From the NCBI RefSeq assembly GCF_020520425.1, contig NC_079488.1, forward strand, positions 30,433,247-30,497,246: 64,000 bases of DNA, given 5' to 3'. This DNA comes from Spinacia oleracea. Its lineage: Eukaryota > Streptophyta > Magnoliopsida > Caryophyllales > Amaranthaceae. The number at the start of each line of letters is the position of its first letter. Position 1 is the first letter of the stretch. The translations under genes and the position numbers were made by a program. Shown here piece by piece: positions 21,799-33,649 of this stretch. The notes under the pieces were generated by a model that saw only the letters and a list, made by a program, of their open reading frames with translations, had not been told where the DNA came from and did no database searches.

Positions 21799-23457
21799 AT
21801 GGTTGGCGACGACGAGGCAACCCCTCCTCCGCCTAAGAGGATCGAATCAGATTCTTCTTTTAATTTGGGTAGTCAAGATCGTCTGAGTGATTTTATCACC
21901 CTTACTCGCTTAAGTAATAATAATTACAATGAATGTGCTAGTGATGTTCAAACAACATTAAAAGCACGACATAAATTTCAGTTCTTGGATGGCTCCATCA
22001 CAACTCCTATTCCACCATGCACACAATCAGATTGGACTACGATCAATGCCATGCTTGTCTCTTGGATTACCAACACTATTGATCATGAGGTAAAATTTCA
22101 ATTAACAAAATATAGAGAGCCCAAATGCTTATGGGATCATCTTAAACATCGTTTTTCTAGTTGTCAATGTTCCTAAAATTTAACAACTTAAATCATCTAT
22201 TGCTCGTTGTGAACGAACAAAGTCTATGTTGGTCTCTCCATATTATGGAAAACTTATTGCATTAAGGGAAGACTTAGGTAATCTTGAACCTATTATTTCC
22301 TATACGTGTTGTTCTAATTGTTCTGCTGCAAAAAAGCATGTTCAAAGACGTGAAACGGCTAAACTTCATGAGTTTTGAGGGGTCTTTATAGCCCGTATTA
22401 TGCTCAACAACGTACTAATATTTTTCTCAAGATCCACTTCCTTCCCTGGATCGGGCTTATCAGTTGGTGACACAAGATGAACGGGTCCGAAAAGCCATGT
22501 CGGACGACAACCCAACTGAGGTCGCTGGATTTATATCCGTACACCTACTAACACTAAAAATGTACGAGCCCGTGTAGACACACCATACTGTTCACATTGC
22601 AAAAAATCAGGCCATGAGAACTCCTCTTGTTGGGCCTTGATTCCGTGTACTCATTGTAAGAAACATGGCCATTCTGCTGAATCATGCTATGAACTAGTGG
22701 GCTATCCAGAAGATCAACCCAAGATTGCGCGCAGCCGGCCCTGGTCTAGTGGGCGTGGCAGGGGGACAAGCTCACGTGGGCCAGCTCGCGCAAGTGATGC
22801 CCACTCACCATCACTAAAAAATTCCAATAATGCTGCCCACTCACCATCACCAAATATTTCCAATGCGAAAAATGGTCAAGAACAACAAACCTCGACAAAT
22901 CAAGCCCAATTGTTCACGCCTGAACAGTGGAAAGCTATTGCCGGGTTAATCGGTAATACACCAGTTCCGGATCATCGTCTAAATGGTAAGTTTAATACCA
23001 ATTTATGGATTATTGACTCCGGAGCAAGCACCATGTCACAGGTGATAAAAATTGGTTGTTTGATATTACTGATGTTAATTATCAGTGTCCCATATCTCTT
23101 CCTAATGGCAAGAATAAAAATGCTACACATGAAGGCTTGGTTCGGTTGTCGGATAATATAATTCTCAAACATGTCCTTTATGTTCCTCAATTTACCTGCA
23201 ACTTACTTTCTGTTTCCCAACTAAATGATGACTTACATGGAATTGTCAAATTTAATTCCTCGGCTTGTGCTATACAGGACCAAACGGGGGGGGGGGGGGG
23301 GGGGGTTGGAACGGGAGTTAGACGAGATGGACTGAATCGGTCCAACATGTTGCGGTGAATGGAGCAATATCGATGTTGGAATTATGGCATAAAATAATGG
23401 GGCACCATTCAGAAAAGTAGTAAAGTTACTTTCTCCCGTTATTAACCTTAAGGGTAG
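21799..23457 (+). pseudogene. Copia gag and start of pol, decayed
   Basis: Gag starts at 21799 (MVGDDEATPPPPKR) and includes the UBN2-type region (WTTINAMLVSWITNTID...). Frameshifts follow around 22170-22560. Two CCHC knuckles are recognisable (CSHCKKSGHENSSC and CTHCKKHGHSAESC, 22590-22690), then the YELVGYPE signature. The protease begins LWIIDSGAS near 23000 and is frameshifted just after. The pre-integrase region (NIILKHVLYVPQF, NLLSVSQL, then LWHKIMGHHSEK near 23385) is cut at 23457 by the Ty3-gypsy LTR. RT and the 3' LTR are not in the window. Confidence 0.8.
23286..23305 (+). repeat. G20 homopolymer inside Copia pol
   Basis: Twenty consecutive G interrupt the pre-integrase coding region, between CAAAC and TTGGAAC. 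Copia reading continues on both sides, so the run expanded in place or reflects an assembly problem. Confidence 0.85.
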
Positions 23458-25541
23458 TGTAGACACCTAATTCGCGTCTCCCCTCTGGGATGATGACGAT
23501 ACCATTATCCTTACTAGGCGGTTGGAGCAACTCCGTGCGGAAATCCCAATTGCTAAGAACATCTCCAAAATACAAGATCCAAAATCCAATCCCCGAGGCC
23601 GTTCCCCTCCCGGAACTCGATACAAATACAATTCTCATAAACCAATTTCAAAATCCAAGTACAATCTCATCTAGTAGACCATTCCATTGGTTTTACTAGG
23701 CCTTTTCCACTCAAAATCATATAAGGCAAGTCAAATTCGGGCGCCGACCCACAAAACCGAGCAAGCCGGGCCCAGTCCCGTACAACCGGAATTCAAAACC
23801 CGCAACGGCTTGTTTTTTTATGCAAAATCAAGTCTTAACCTCCAAGAAAGCACTACGTGCCAAGCATCGTACTATTCGTACGAAGGTACATCAATACAAG
23901 ACAAATCAAGGACGGAGTCCGCGTCCTTGATTTTGGCAGCATGCATGCCACGTCACCAGCGCCCAGCGCTGGTTTGGCGTGCTGCGCTGGCACTGGCTGG
24001 CGGTTTCCAGCCATTTTTCCTACGAATACCCCCTAATTTTCAGAATTTAGGGAGGCAACTTCAATATACAACGTCGTAATACAAAAATTACGCCTCAAAT
24101 TCAGATCCAAAAATCCTTCAAAAACACATACAAACTTCAAGTTCTAAGCAATTGGGAGCTCTAAAAGGAAATCTTGCCTAAACCTAAACAGGTAATTCCG
24201 AATTCCACAATATTCAATCATGTTTCTTTGATTTTCCTATTTCAAAAATTATTAGCAAGTTGGCATTTTTACTACTAAAAATGTCACTTGCAACAATCAT
24301 ACATCTTTTCAAAATCCAAACTTTTCAAAATACAAAAATGCAAACTTTCAAGATTCAAGGATGTTCAAAGTTGTTTGTAATTACTTCTTTGAACTAGAAT
24401 CACTTTCAAGTATGGAGTATAATCAAAGATGACACCTTTTTAACTTCTAAAGGTTTAATCTTTTGAGATTCAAGACTCCATTTTTCAATATACAAGTTCA
24501 AGTTTTCAAATTTCAAGATCCCACAATGTTTAGGGTTGCTCATGACTACTTCCCTAAATTAGGATCCTTTCAAAGTAAGAGCACATCAAAGATCTAACCT
24601 TTTCAACATTAAAAGGCCCGATCTTTGAGATTCAAGTCTCTTAAGTTTCAATATTTCAAGTACAAGTTCAATATTTCAAGTTCAAGATTCAAACTTTCAA
24701 GTTCAAGTTCTATATGCAAAATCTAGGATAATTTGGGATGAGCAACTTCTCCCAAGTTGAGAATTTTGGCTTTGAATTCGTGTCGGGCGCACTTATTTTT
24801 AAGGAGCCGCTTGGCGTTCGAATTTCATGTGCTCAAGTACAAATTTCAATATCGCAATTTCGATTATGCACCTTTCAATATTGCATTTTCAATTATGCAC
24901 CTTTCAATACCGCAATTTCAATATCGCACTTTCAATATCGCACTTTCAATTCCGCATTTCAATTCCGCATCTTTACTTGCCTAGTCCTTCTAGGCAATGT
25001 GGACCTAATCCCTAGTCCTTTTCTAGGGGGTCTTGTATTTACTAATTCCGCACTTATTTACAATTGTGATGTTGCTTTATTTGCTTTATCGCTTTCATCA
25101 CCATACATGCTAAATACAACAAAATGCAAGGTTACATCACGCTTAACAAAGATAATTTCTTGGACAAACCGATCTTAGGTTCCCTTAAATTACCTTTAAA
25201 GCAAAGTGACCGCCATACAATTAGAGATTCTATTTGCTCTAAAATTCAAACCCACATAATCTAATCTAGGGTATATTTTCGAAAATGTTATGTCACGTAC
25301 TCGAATAATTTCTAAAGCTTGCAGAATAACCATCTCGTTCCCGTGCCCGGATCTCACCCATCCGTTTCGAGGATTCAAAGCCTTATCCAAAATAGAGTCA
25401 CTTGCGGTCTTTCCAAACGAGACTTTAAATAACGTTTGGTGGCGACTCCTTCGAGGTACAAAAATACAATGGTTTTCTAAAAAACCGCCCCCTTGTAGGG
25501 AAAGAGAATACTTGCGATGCGACCAAAAAACACCCCCTACA
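23458..25541 (+). repeat. 5' LTR of a Tat/Ogre-like Ty3-gypsy element, 2.08 kb
   Basis: It starts TGTAGACACCTA and ends CCCCCTACA, so the ends form a TGTAG...CTACA inverted pair. It interrupts the Copia pol at 23457. Four bases later lies TGGCGACTCCACTGGGGAC (25546-25564), the primer-binding site type used by Ogre/Tat elements (tRNA-Arg, from memory). A related LTR start appears at 63818. Confidence 0.8.
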
Positions 25542-27119
25542 ATTCTGGCGACTCCACTGGGGACATTTCTAATTTCAATTTCGAAAATGTGAGCAGACTT
25601 CGAGCAGCAATCCACTGATCTGCTTAAGTACTGGATGCCAGCACTGGCGCCAGGCGCAGCCACCTGCGCCCAACGCCACTGCCTGCATCCAGGACAGTGG
25701 CTCACAGTGGCTTGTCGCCCACTTTTGCTCAACTTTTCGTGTTGGGAGTTAGTCTATTTTTGAATCTGGAAGGACGCTCCCAAACCTCGTGAACGAATGT
25801 CGAAAAACGAGCTTTACAAATACAAATTCGAGTAAGATTTCAAATTTCAATTTCTAGGCATTTCATGCATTTTTCGAAAACCATATTGTGCAAAATGAAT
25901 TTCTACCTTGCCCTAACGGATGTGTTCTACAGTCGGGCTAGCCCCGGGGGCAACGAAATGGTGACTCTCCATACGGTTCCCGACCAAAGTGTGTGACCAT
26001 TTCCGCGCCTAACGAAACTTGACATTTTCTTGACATTCCCGATGTCAAGTATGGAGGCCGTCTGCCGACACACACGTCCCTTAGGCGGATGTGCAAGTTG
26101 TCGCCGGATCCGTCTCTTAGTCAAGTACCTTTTTGACACCCTAAGCCGACCACTTGCATCATACAAAACTTAGACCGACCTTAGGTTGAGAACTTTGCAT
26201 GTCGCATTCATATACATGTTAGTGTGACAACGTGTTATTTGTGCATTGTGTGGGCGTCTTTGCACGCGTGAATGGCTTACCTCGAGTTCTAGCTTGCCAA
26301 ACCAATTAGCCTCCAACTAGGAAACCAAACCCCTAGGAGCATCATTCAAACCTCATGCATCTAAAATCGCCGATTTAAGGTCTTTTAGGAGTGCCACTCC
26401 TTTTGATTCAAAACCCTTAAACAAGCCTCACACACAAATGTCAAATTCAAGATTCAATCCAACGGCGCCATAATGCCGGATTTTCTAGTCAAAACTTCTA
26501 TTTTCAAGTTCAAAGTTCAAATCCAACGGCGTCATAATGCCGGACCTTCTAGTCCAAATTTCAAATTCAATCCAACGGCGTCATAATGCCGGATTTTCCA
26601 ATTCAAGTTTCGAGTTTCAAGTCAAGATTCAATCCAACGACGTCATAATGCCGGATTTTCTAGTCCAAACCTCAATTTTCAAGTTTAAATCCAACGGCGT
26701 CATAATGCCGGATTTTCCAAATTTCAAGTTTCAAATTCAAAGTTCAAAACTCAAACCCAACGACGTCATAATGCCGGATTTTCTAGTCAAAATTTCAAAT
26801 TCCAAGTTCAAAACTCAAATCCAGCGGCGTCATGCCGGATTTTCTAGTTCCAACATTCGAGTCTTCAAATCTCAAACTCAAGTTGCCAATTCCAATCTCA
26901 AAACCTCAAGTTCAAATGTCTAAACTCATGACCGGCGTAATGCCAACCTTTTTGACTCAATCTTTCAAAACCTCCAATCCCATGTCAATCTTTCGAGTTT
27001 CAAGTCCTATGCTCAAAGTTTCAAGTTCCAAATTCATACCGTCGTAATGCCGACTTCTTTTCCATTCCATATTTCAAACCTCAAGTTCGAAGTTCTAAAA
27101 TCCAACCTTTCAAATCTCA
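25542..27119 (+). mobile_element. Ty3-gypsy leader region with ~60-bp minisatellite
   Basis: Non-coding leader after the primer-binding site. From 26450 to 27060 a unit of about 60 bases, centred on GGCGTCATAATGCCGGATTT, is repeated about nine times, with spacer text like TTCAAGTTTCAA between. Two further units occur at 33139 and 33192, beyond the inserted LINE, showing that the LINE split the array. Open frames here are repeat artefacts. Confidence 0.75.
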
Positions 27120-27179
27120 AGTCCTATATTATGTCACTAGCACCCTATCAAAGATCTGGAAACCCGCAGGGCCGATGAA

Positions 27180-28100
27180 AACAATTTCGATGGGAAAGGG
27201 ATTCTTTTTGTCATCATTTGGTCTCAAAAATGATTATGATAGAGTTTTTCTCAAAGGACCTTGGTTCATTAATGGAATCTTCATCTCTGTTTTTAAGTGA
27301 ACTCCGGGTTTCAAACCATCTCAATCGACTATTGTGGAGTACCCAGTGTGGGTCGATCTCCCGAAACTGCCTATCGAATTTCACAACGAACCAATGCTCC
27401 AAATATTTGGAGATTCCATTGGCTCCTTTGTCAAATCTGACTATTTCTCAACCGCTCTTAACAGGGCCAGTTTTGCTAGAATTTTGGTCCTCGTGGATAT
27501 CCTTAAACCGAGAAAAGAGATTATTTGGCTTGGAAAAATTAAACAGCAGATCTTGTTCAAGGATTGGCCGTCTCTGTGCACACAGTGCAAAGCATTGGGG
27601 CACAAGTAGGAAAATTGTCCTGTAAATGGTAAGAAACCACAACATCAGGAGGACTTGGGTAATCAAGGGGCAGTTAGTGGAATTTGAAGGGGAAAGAAAT
27701 CAGTTCTCAAAAGTTTGACCGGAATTCTAAACCCCAGGCCAAAACGATGACCGGAGAGTGGAGGGAAGTTCAGCGACAACCACAACGGTCACCTTCCAAA
27801 AACAGGGAATGACGCCAAAATGACAGTGAAAAGGCTGCAGTAACTCTTTCCACTGTTGCTTTGGTAAATATATTTGCAATGTTGGAAGAGGTGAACCTCT
27901 CCCCAAGCGAAACGTGGCCTGCTAATACCACTCTACCTCTAACCCCAGTTGTCCCTAGCCCCACCTTTATTCCCGTTGATCCTAACCGAACACGTGTAAA
28001 AAAGACCCCAAACCCCTTCTCCATCCCTCCAACATACCTAATCTGGCATTCCAAGCTTTTTTCCCCAATTCAAACACGAAATTCGCTATTACACTCTCCC
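27180..28100 (+). pseudogene. LINE ORF1 (DUF4283 plus CCHC zinc knuckle), broken
   Basis: Three frames must be read in turn. First comes MGKGFFLSSFGLKNDYDRVF-like DUF4283 sequence ending at an in-frame stop near 27297, then VEYPVWVDLPKLPIEF and SVGLDI-type text to CTQCKALGHK (27570-27606), where a TAG precedes ENCPVNGKK. DUF4283 with a CCHC knuckle is the usual ORF1 of plant L1 elements, an RNA-binding protein of the retrotransposition particle. The segment after 27700 is diverged and rich in Pro, Thr and Ser (27861-28106). Confidence 0.7.
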
Positions 28101-28144
28101 TCCTAAAAAATCCTTCCATTATCTCCTGCACCGATAATGGCGGC

Positions 28145-28927
28145 ATGGATTCCAGCCGAAGAGATCAAGCGGCCTCGGTACCTAGACGATCCAGCGTACC
28201 ACCTCAACTTTATTATGCCGCCGATCAGATTTCCTTCTCAAGTAACCCTAATCTCATCAAACAGTCGAAGCATCCTAACACTTACACCACCCACCCTCAC
28301 CTTCCCGGAAAATTACCCGAACCAAACAAGCTTTTATGTCGAGACTCTCTTCAAAGACGAATGGATTGGAATCTCGAAATGGGTAATACGGGACCTCATT
28401 CTAAGACCGGAGTTTACACCTCAGTTGTTCATGAATTTCTCAATGGTCGACCCGGACCAACCGGGGGTGATGGTTCCCGCTCACCTTCTCCGGATCTCAG
28501 ATGTGATAGCAATGTCACCACCATTCGGAATTCTCCTGAAGTGGTGGGTAAATCAACTTCGAGAAAAAAAATCCAATCCAGCGCTGCCGGCCGAACTACA
28601 GTTTCTTGCGGACCCAACTCCTGTATTACCACCCGTAAGAAAACTCCTGTCAATTACAAAGCAATGGCTGGCGGTACAAGCAGGAAGCGGGACAAACAAC
28701 GTCAAAATATTGCTACTAACCATGAACACCAAACAGTTGGAGATGCGATGTGCCTGGGAGAAAGCAAAGGAACCATGGTCGAATTGGTTTGTGGACTGCA
28801 TCTCGGGGGTAAAGATAAGGGCAAACGAGAGAGAAATGTTCAGCCAAATTGTAAGGGGACATGTCAAGATGACACACAATACACCAAGGGGGATCTTTCA
28901 CGAGATCTTAGTGCTGCCACAAATTGA
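28145..28927 (+). pseudogene. Probable LINE ORF1 C-terminal tail
   Basis: An uninterrupted 260-codon frame, hydrophilic and rich in Ser, Arg, Pro and Gly (for example DGSRSPSPDLR, GKDKGKRERN). It ends with TGA at 28925, nine bases before the ATG of ORF2 (28937), as expected for ORF1 of a bicistronic LINE. The same DNA is also fully open in the ORF2 frame, so which frame was translated is not certain. No domain is recognised. Confidence 0.4.
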
Positions 28928-28936
28928 GCAAGGAAT

Positions 28937-31900
28937 GTTAATTCTTTTATGGAATGCTAGGGGAATTGGTCGTAAAGGTTTTAATAGGAATATAAACCAG
29001 TTGATCAGAGAGCACAACCCAGCCATTATCATCTTGACAGAAACAAGGGTGCCTAGGTCTGGGGTCATAAAAAATATTTCGGGCCTTCCGTGTGATTCAT
29101 TTGAGGCAATCGATCCTGTTGGAGCAACCAGCGGTATTTTGGTACTCTGGAACGGAGCTGCAACCTCCTTCACCATTGTCGCCAAAGAACCGAGGGTACT
29201 GCACGCCACTGTACAGGTAAACACTCAAAACCCCTTCTGTCTTTCCGCTGTTTATGCTCCTACTAAATTTAAGGGTCGTCTAGAGTTGTGGGATAACCTT
29301 AAATTGTTTAGCTCTTCTGTTGTGTTACCTTGGGTTGTGTTAGGAGACTTTAATGAGATTACTAGCTCCATTGAGAAGTGGGGAGGGAATCAGCCAAAAG
29401 AATATAAAATGCGGGCCTATAGAGAGTGTATGGACTTCTGTAATTTAGTCGACCTAGGGGCTATTGGGTCCAAGTATACTTGGTTTAATAAGAGAAAGAT
29501 CCTGCCTATATATGAGAGATTAGATAGAGTTTGGGCGTCTCCGGAGTGGATTATGGCTAACCCTGAGTCTTCTGTCACTAACCTTCACCGGATGACGTCA
29601 GACCATAACCCTCTCCTTTTGTCCAGCAAGGCGATTACCCATAGTCGTCCTGCAAGTAACTTCAAATTTGAGCCTATGTGGTTTTCTGACCCCATGTTTG
29701 TGGATTGGTTTTCGGGTAAGTGGAAGTCTAATTCTGAGTTGTTCACTGGGAAGTTGTGTTTCATGGCCAACGAATTACAAAAGTGGGGGAAGGAGAATTT
29801 TGGTGATTTGAAAAAATCAAAATCTAAAATCCAGGCTCGCATTAGGGGTATTCAATCAGCCATGGAGCGTGATCCTCTTAATTTTTACCTTTTTGATTTG
29901 GAGAAAACCCTTAACAAGGATTTGGAAGAAATCCTGGATCGAGAAAGATGTTTTGGGCAACTAGAGCTAGGTCGGATTGGTTATTGTTAGGAGATAGAAA
30001 TACTTCCTTTTTCCACCTTTCAACCATCATTCGTAGGAAGCAGAATAACATTTTATTTCTAAAGAATAATGTTGGCCAGGAGCTTCATTCTCAGCAGGAT
30101 ATTCAAGCCCATATCCTCGCTTTTTTCTCTGACATTTTCACTTCATCGGGCTGTGATTTACATGAGTCCTACATCTCCAACAATTCCATTCATTGTGCCC
30201 ACATGCCAAATCCTCTGGAAATTAAGGGTGCTCTCTTCTCCCTTGGTCCTAATAAGGCCCCCGGACCGGATGGGTACCATGCCTTAGGGTTTCACAAATT
30301 ATGGGATGTAATAGGGCAAGACCTTTGCTCTCTCATCCAGGGGATCTTCTCCACTCAGTGTGTTCCTGAAAATCTCAACAAAGCCTCCATTGTTCTTATT
30401 CCCAAAGTCGACCATCCCATCAAAATTAACAATTTCAGGCCAATTAGTCTTCTCAACTCCTCATACAAAGTAGTCACGAAAATTCTGGTGCAAAGAATCA
30501 GACCCAACCTCTTCAACATTATTTCACCGAACCAAAACAGTTTTATCCCCGGAAGAGGTTGTGAGACTAACCTTATAGTGGCTAGTGAGATTTTGCATTC
30601 AATGAGTAAGAAGAAAGGGAAAAAGGGGTTCTTTGCCATCAAATTGGACCTTGAAAAAGCTTATGATAGGATGGAATGGCCCTTTATCCACCTTTGCCTC
30701 CAATTTTTCAATTTTGACGATCAGACTATCTCCCTTATTATGAGTTGTGTTTCGTCTGGCTCCTCTTCTATCATTGTCAATGGCCACCATATGTCTTATT
30801 TCAAGCCCTCTAGAGGTATCCGTCAAGGGGATCCGTTATCGCCTTACATTTTTATCCTTTGTATGGAATTTCTTTCTAGGAAAATTCACCAGGCTTGTGA
30901 GGATAAGAGTTGGACACCGCTTAAAGTTAGAGGGGGGCAATCTGAAATTTCTCACCTGTTATTCGCTGATGATGTCATGTTTTTTGGGGAAGCCAATGCC
31001 CACACCCTCGATGCTATCCAACTGTGCCTTGAGTCCTTTTTCTCTATGTCTGGCCAAAAAGCTAACCCACACAAAAGTGCTATGGTCTTTTCGAAAAATA
31101 CTCCCTTGGGAATCATAGATGAGTTTGAACAGCAACTTCAAATAAAAAACACCACTTCCCTTGGTACCTACTTAGGGTTCCCGCTCCAACATAGAAAGCC
31201 TTCCAAAGCTAAACTCTCTTTTATCATTGACAAACTCAGTTCTAAACTAGCTTCTTGGAAGTCTATAACTCTCTCAAAAGCCGTTCGTGCTCTTTTAATC
31301 CAATCTTCTCTCCTGGCTATTCCAAGATACTACATGCAAGAAACCCACTTTCCTCTTGCTATCACGTCCAAGCTGGACTCTAACTGTTATAACTTCTTTT
31401 GGGGTGGTGGTGTGGGAACCAGGAAGATGTCTTGGATTTCTTGGAACAATATGTGTCGCCCTAAGGAAACGGGAGGATTGGGTTTCTTGAAAAATGAGGA
31501 GATAAATGCCATTGGTTTAGCTAGACTGTGCTGGAATTTGGAAAAAGGAAGTCGCTAGATTCTAAAATTATTTTTGACAAATACATTAGGAATAAAGCTT
31601 CCCCTACTTCCTTTAGGTTGGGATCTCATATTTGGAAGGCCGTAGGCAAGGGTTGGGGTTTATACAAGGAGAGTCTGGCCTGGGAGGTTGGAGATGGTAA
31701 CTCCATTGACTTGTGGAACGACAAATGGGTGGGAAATGAGCCTTTGAGGGCTGCTCTCGTTGGGCCTATCAATAGAAGGGAGGAAATCCAGTTAGCTAGT
31801 GATATTGTGGGTATGTCTCCTTCCCAACTTCAAAATTTCTTGGCTTTTCCTATTTCGCTTGACATGTGCAATCTGATTTGCTCCATCAAGTTCTCCTCAA

Positions 31901-33075
31901 AAGCTGATTTGATCTTCTTGGATTGGCAATCAAAAGGAAAATTCAGTTCCCGTTTGGCTAGAAAATTCCTTGACTCAAATAAAAAATGCATTCCAACTCG
32001 TACCAGGATTGGGCTTGGGTCTGGAAGACTGTAGGACACCCTAAAATGAATTATTTTCTTTGGCAACTCTGGTGGGATAGATTAGCAACAAAAAAAAAAA
32101 AAAAATCTGAATTTGAGGATCAAGTCTAACCCTTACTGTTGTTTTTGTCCGGGTGTAAAAGAAGATAATGAGCATATCTTCAGAAATTGTGTGAGGGCCA
32201 AGGAGTTCTGGGGGGCAGCAGATATTATGTTAGATATGTCCCCTTTTAATGATTGGGTAAAGTCTTCCCTGCTCTCTAACACCACTGGCAGGGATAATAT
32301 CCCTTTAAATGTGTCATTTGCCTTTGGTTTGTGGGCAATCTGGAAACGCCGTAATGCTTGGTGCTTCTCGAGAAACAACATCCCCATTGCTTCCACTTAT
32401 AAACACTCTTCTTGGGCTGCTTTGGAGTGGTTCTACACTCAGAACCTTCTCTCCAAGGAAGAAAAGCCCACCCCCCCAAAGTGGTCTCCCCCACCAGTTG
32501 GCTTCATTAAGATCAACTCGGACGCTGCCTTTGTGTCTTCTTCTTCTATCTCAGGTTTGGCGGCAGTAGCTAGGAACCATTTAGGTGTGTGGTTGGAAGG
32601 GCGAGTTTCAGCTTGCTACGCTCATGATGCGTATATGGCGGAGCTTGTGGGTATTAAAGAGGCCCTCTCTTGGGCAGAAGGAAAGGGTTGGGACCATTGT
32701 ATTTTTGCAACTGATTCTAGCAATGCGGTGACTGATATTACTAATGTTTCTGTTTGTAATTCTAGATACAATTCTACAATTGGTATTTGCAGGGCAAAGC
32801 TTGATAGGTTACAAGACTCGACGTTGATTTTTGAGGGACGCCCGGCTAATATGGTGGCTGACTTGTTGGCGAAAAAAGCGAGGAACAAATTCACCTTACA
32901 CTCGGAAGTTTGTTTTTACCAATCCCCTACCCTGGATTGTATTAAACTTTTAGCTGATGATGTGCCTGAGAATGATAGTATTAATAGGGTTGTTGGTGTA
33001 GCGCCACACCCATCTGATGTAACCTTTGAGAACTTAGGGGCTAGCAGCAGGTCTCTGCATAGCTCTATTATTTAA
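28937..33075 (+). pseudogene. LINE ORF2: endonuclease, reverse transcriptase, RNase H; frameshifted
   Basis: The endonuclease (28937-29640) has LLWNARGIG, TETR, LGDFNEI and SDHNPLL, all the usual catalytic motifs. A frameshift near 29945 leads into the RT frame (29948-31558), with APGPDGYH, FRPISLLN, SFIPGR, LDLEKAYDRMEW, GIRQGDPLSPY and LLFADDVMFF, so the catalytic pair is intact. A second shift near 31530 leads to the zf-RVT region (31528-32034). A third, within an A tract at 32089-32105, leads to 32113-33075, which carries CCFCPG...EHIF and the RNase H domain (INSDAAF, AELVGIKEAL, ATDSSNA, ADLLAKKA). The frame is also open upstream to 28137. Motifs are well kept, so the copy is fairly young though dead. 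Confidence 0.85.
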
Positions 33076-33107
33076 TTAAGTGTTCTTTTATTCCAAAAAA
33101 AAAAAAA

Positions 33108-33649
33108 TCTCATTTTCAACACTTCAAAATTCCAAGTCCACGGCGGCATAATGCCGGACTTTCAAATTCCCAAATTCAATGTCTCAAATTCATGGCGGCA
33201 TAATGCCGGATTTTCCATATTCGAAGCCTCGCATTCTATATACAAAAGTGCGTCCTTTCCAGTTCAAAGTTCAAACTTCAAATCAAATCCCAACTTCAAA
33301 CTCATTTTCGAGCTGCAAATCCTTGCCTTCCATTGCTCTCAAATTCAATATTCCAAACATTTCCAATGGGTTGAAACTCCCCTGAAATAATACAAATTCG
33401 ATCCCTCAAAACACTTCCAATGGGTTGAAAATCCCTTGAAATAGTACAAATTCAAATTCCTATTCAATGGGTTGAAAATCCCCTGAAATAATACAAGTCC
33501 AATTGTCAAATGGGTTGAAAATCCCCTGAAATAATACAAGTTCAAAACCCTCTTTTCCAATGGGTTGAAAATCCACTGAAATAATACAAGTTCCAATTCT
33601 CTAAAGGGTTGAAAATCCCCTGAAATAGTACAAGTTCAAATTTCGCATC
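33108..33649 (+). mobile_element. Ty3-gypsy leader, second minisatellite
   Basis: Resumes the gypsy element after the LINE. Two last CGGCATAATGCCGGA units lie at 33139 and 33192. From 33360 to 33640 a ~48-bp unit containing CAATGGGTTGAAAATCCCCT and AATAATACAAGTTC repeats about six times. More copies follow beyond the next insertion at 43640-43740 and 43838. Confidence 0.75.

Larger units (their letters stand above)
27120..33107 (+). mobile_element. Nearly full-length L1-type LINE inserted in the gypsy leader
   Basis: Order: ORF1 remnant (DUF4283 and CCHC), ORF1 tail, ORF2 with endonuclease, RT, zf-RVT and RNase H, then a short UTR and an A13 tail (33095-33107). AAATCTCA occurs at 27112-27119 and again at 33105-33112, a possible 8-bp target duplication overlapping the A tail; this is weak. 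The gypsy minisatellite resumes right after the tail. Several frameshifts and an expanded A tract make it inactive. Confidence 0.8.

Noticed and set aside
26450-27060. Regularly spaced repeats that could suggest a CRISPR array
   Set aside because: Plant retrotransposon context, unit and spacer lengths vary, spacers are themselves similar, and the array continues beyond an inserted LINE.
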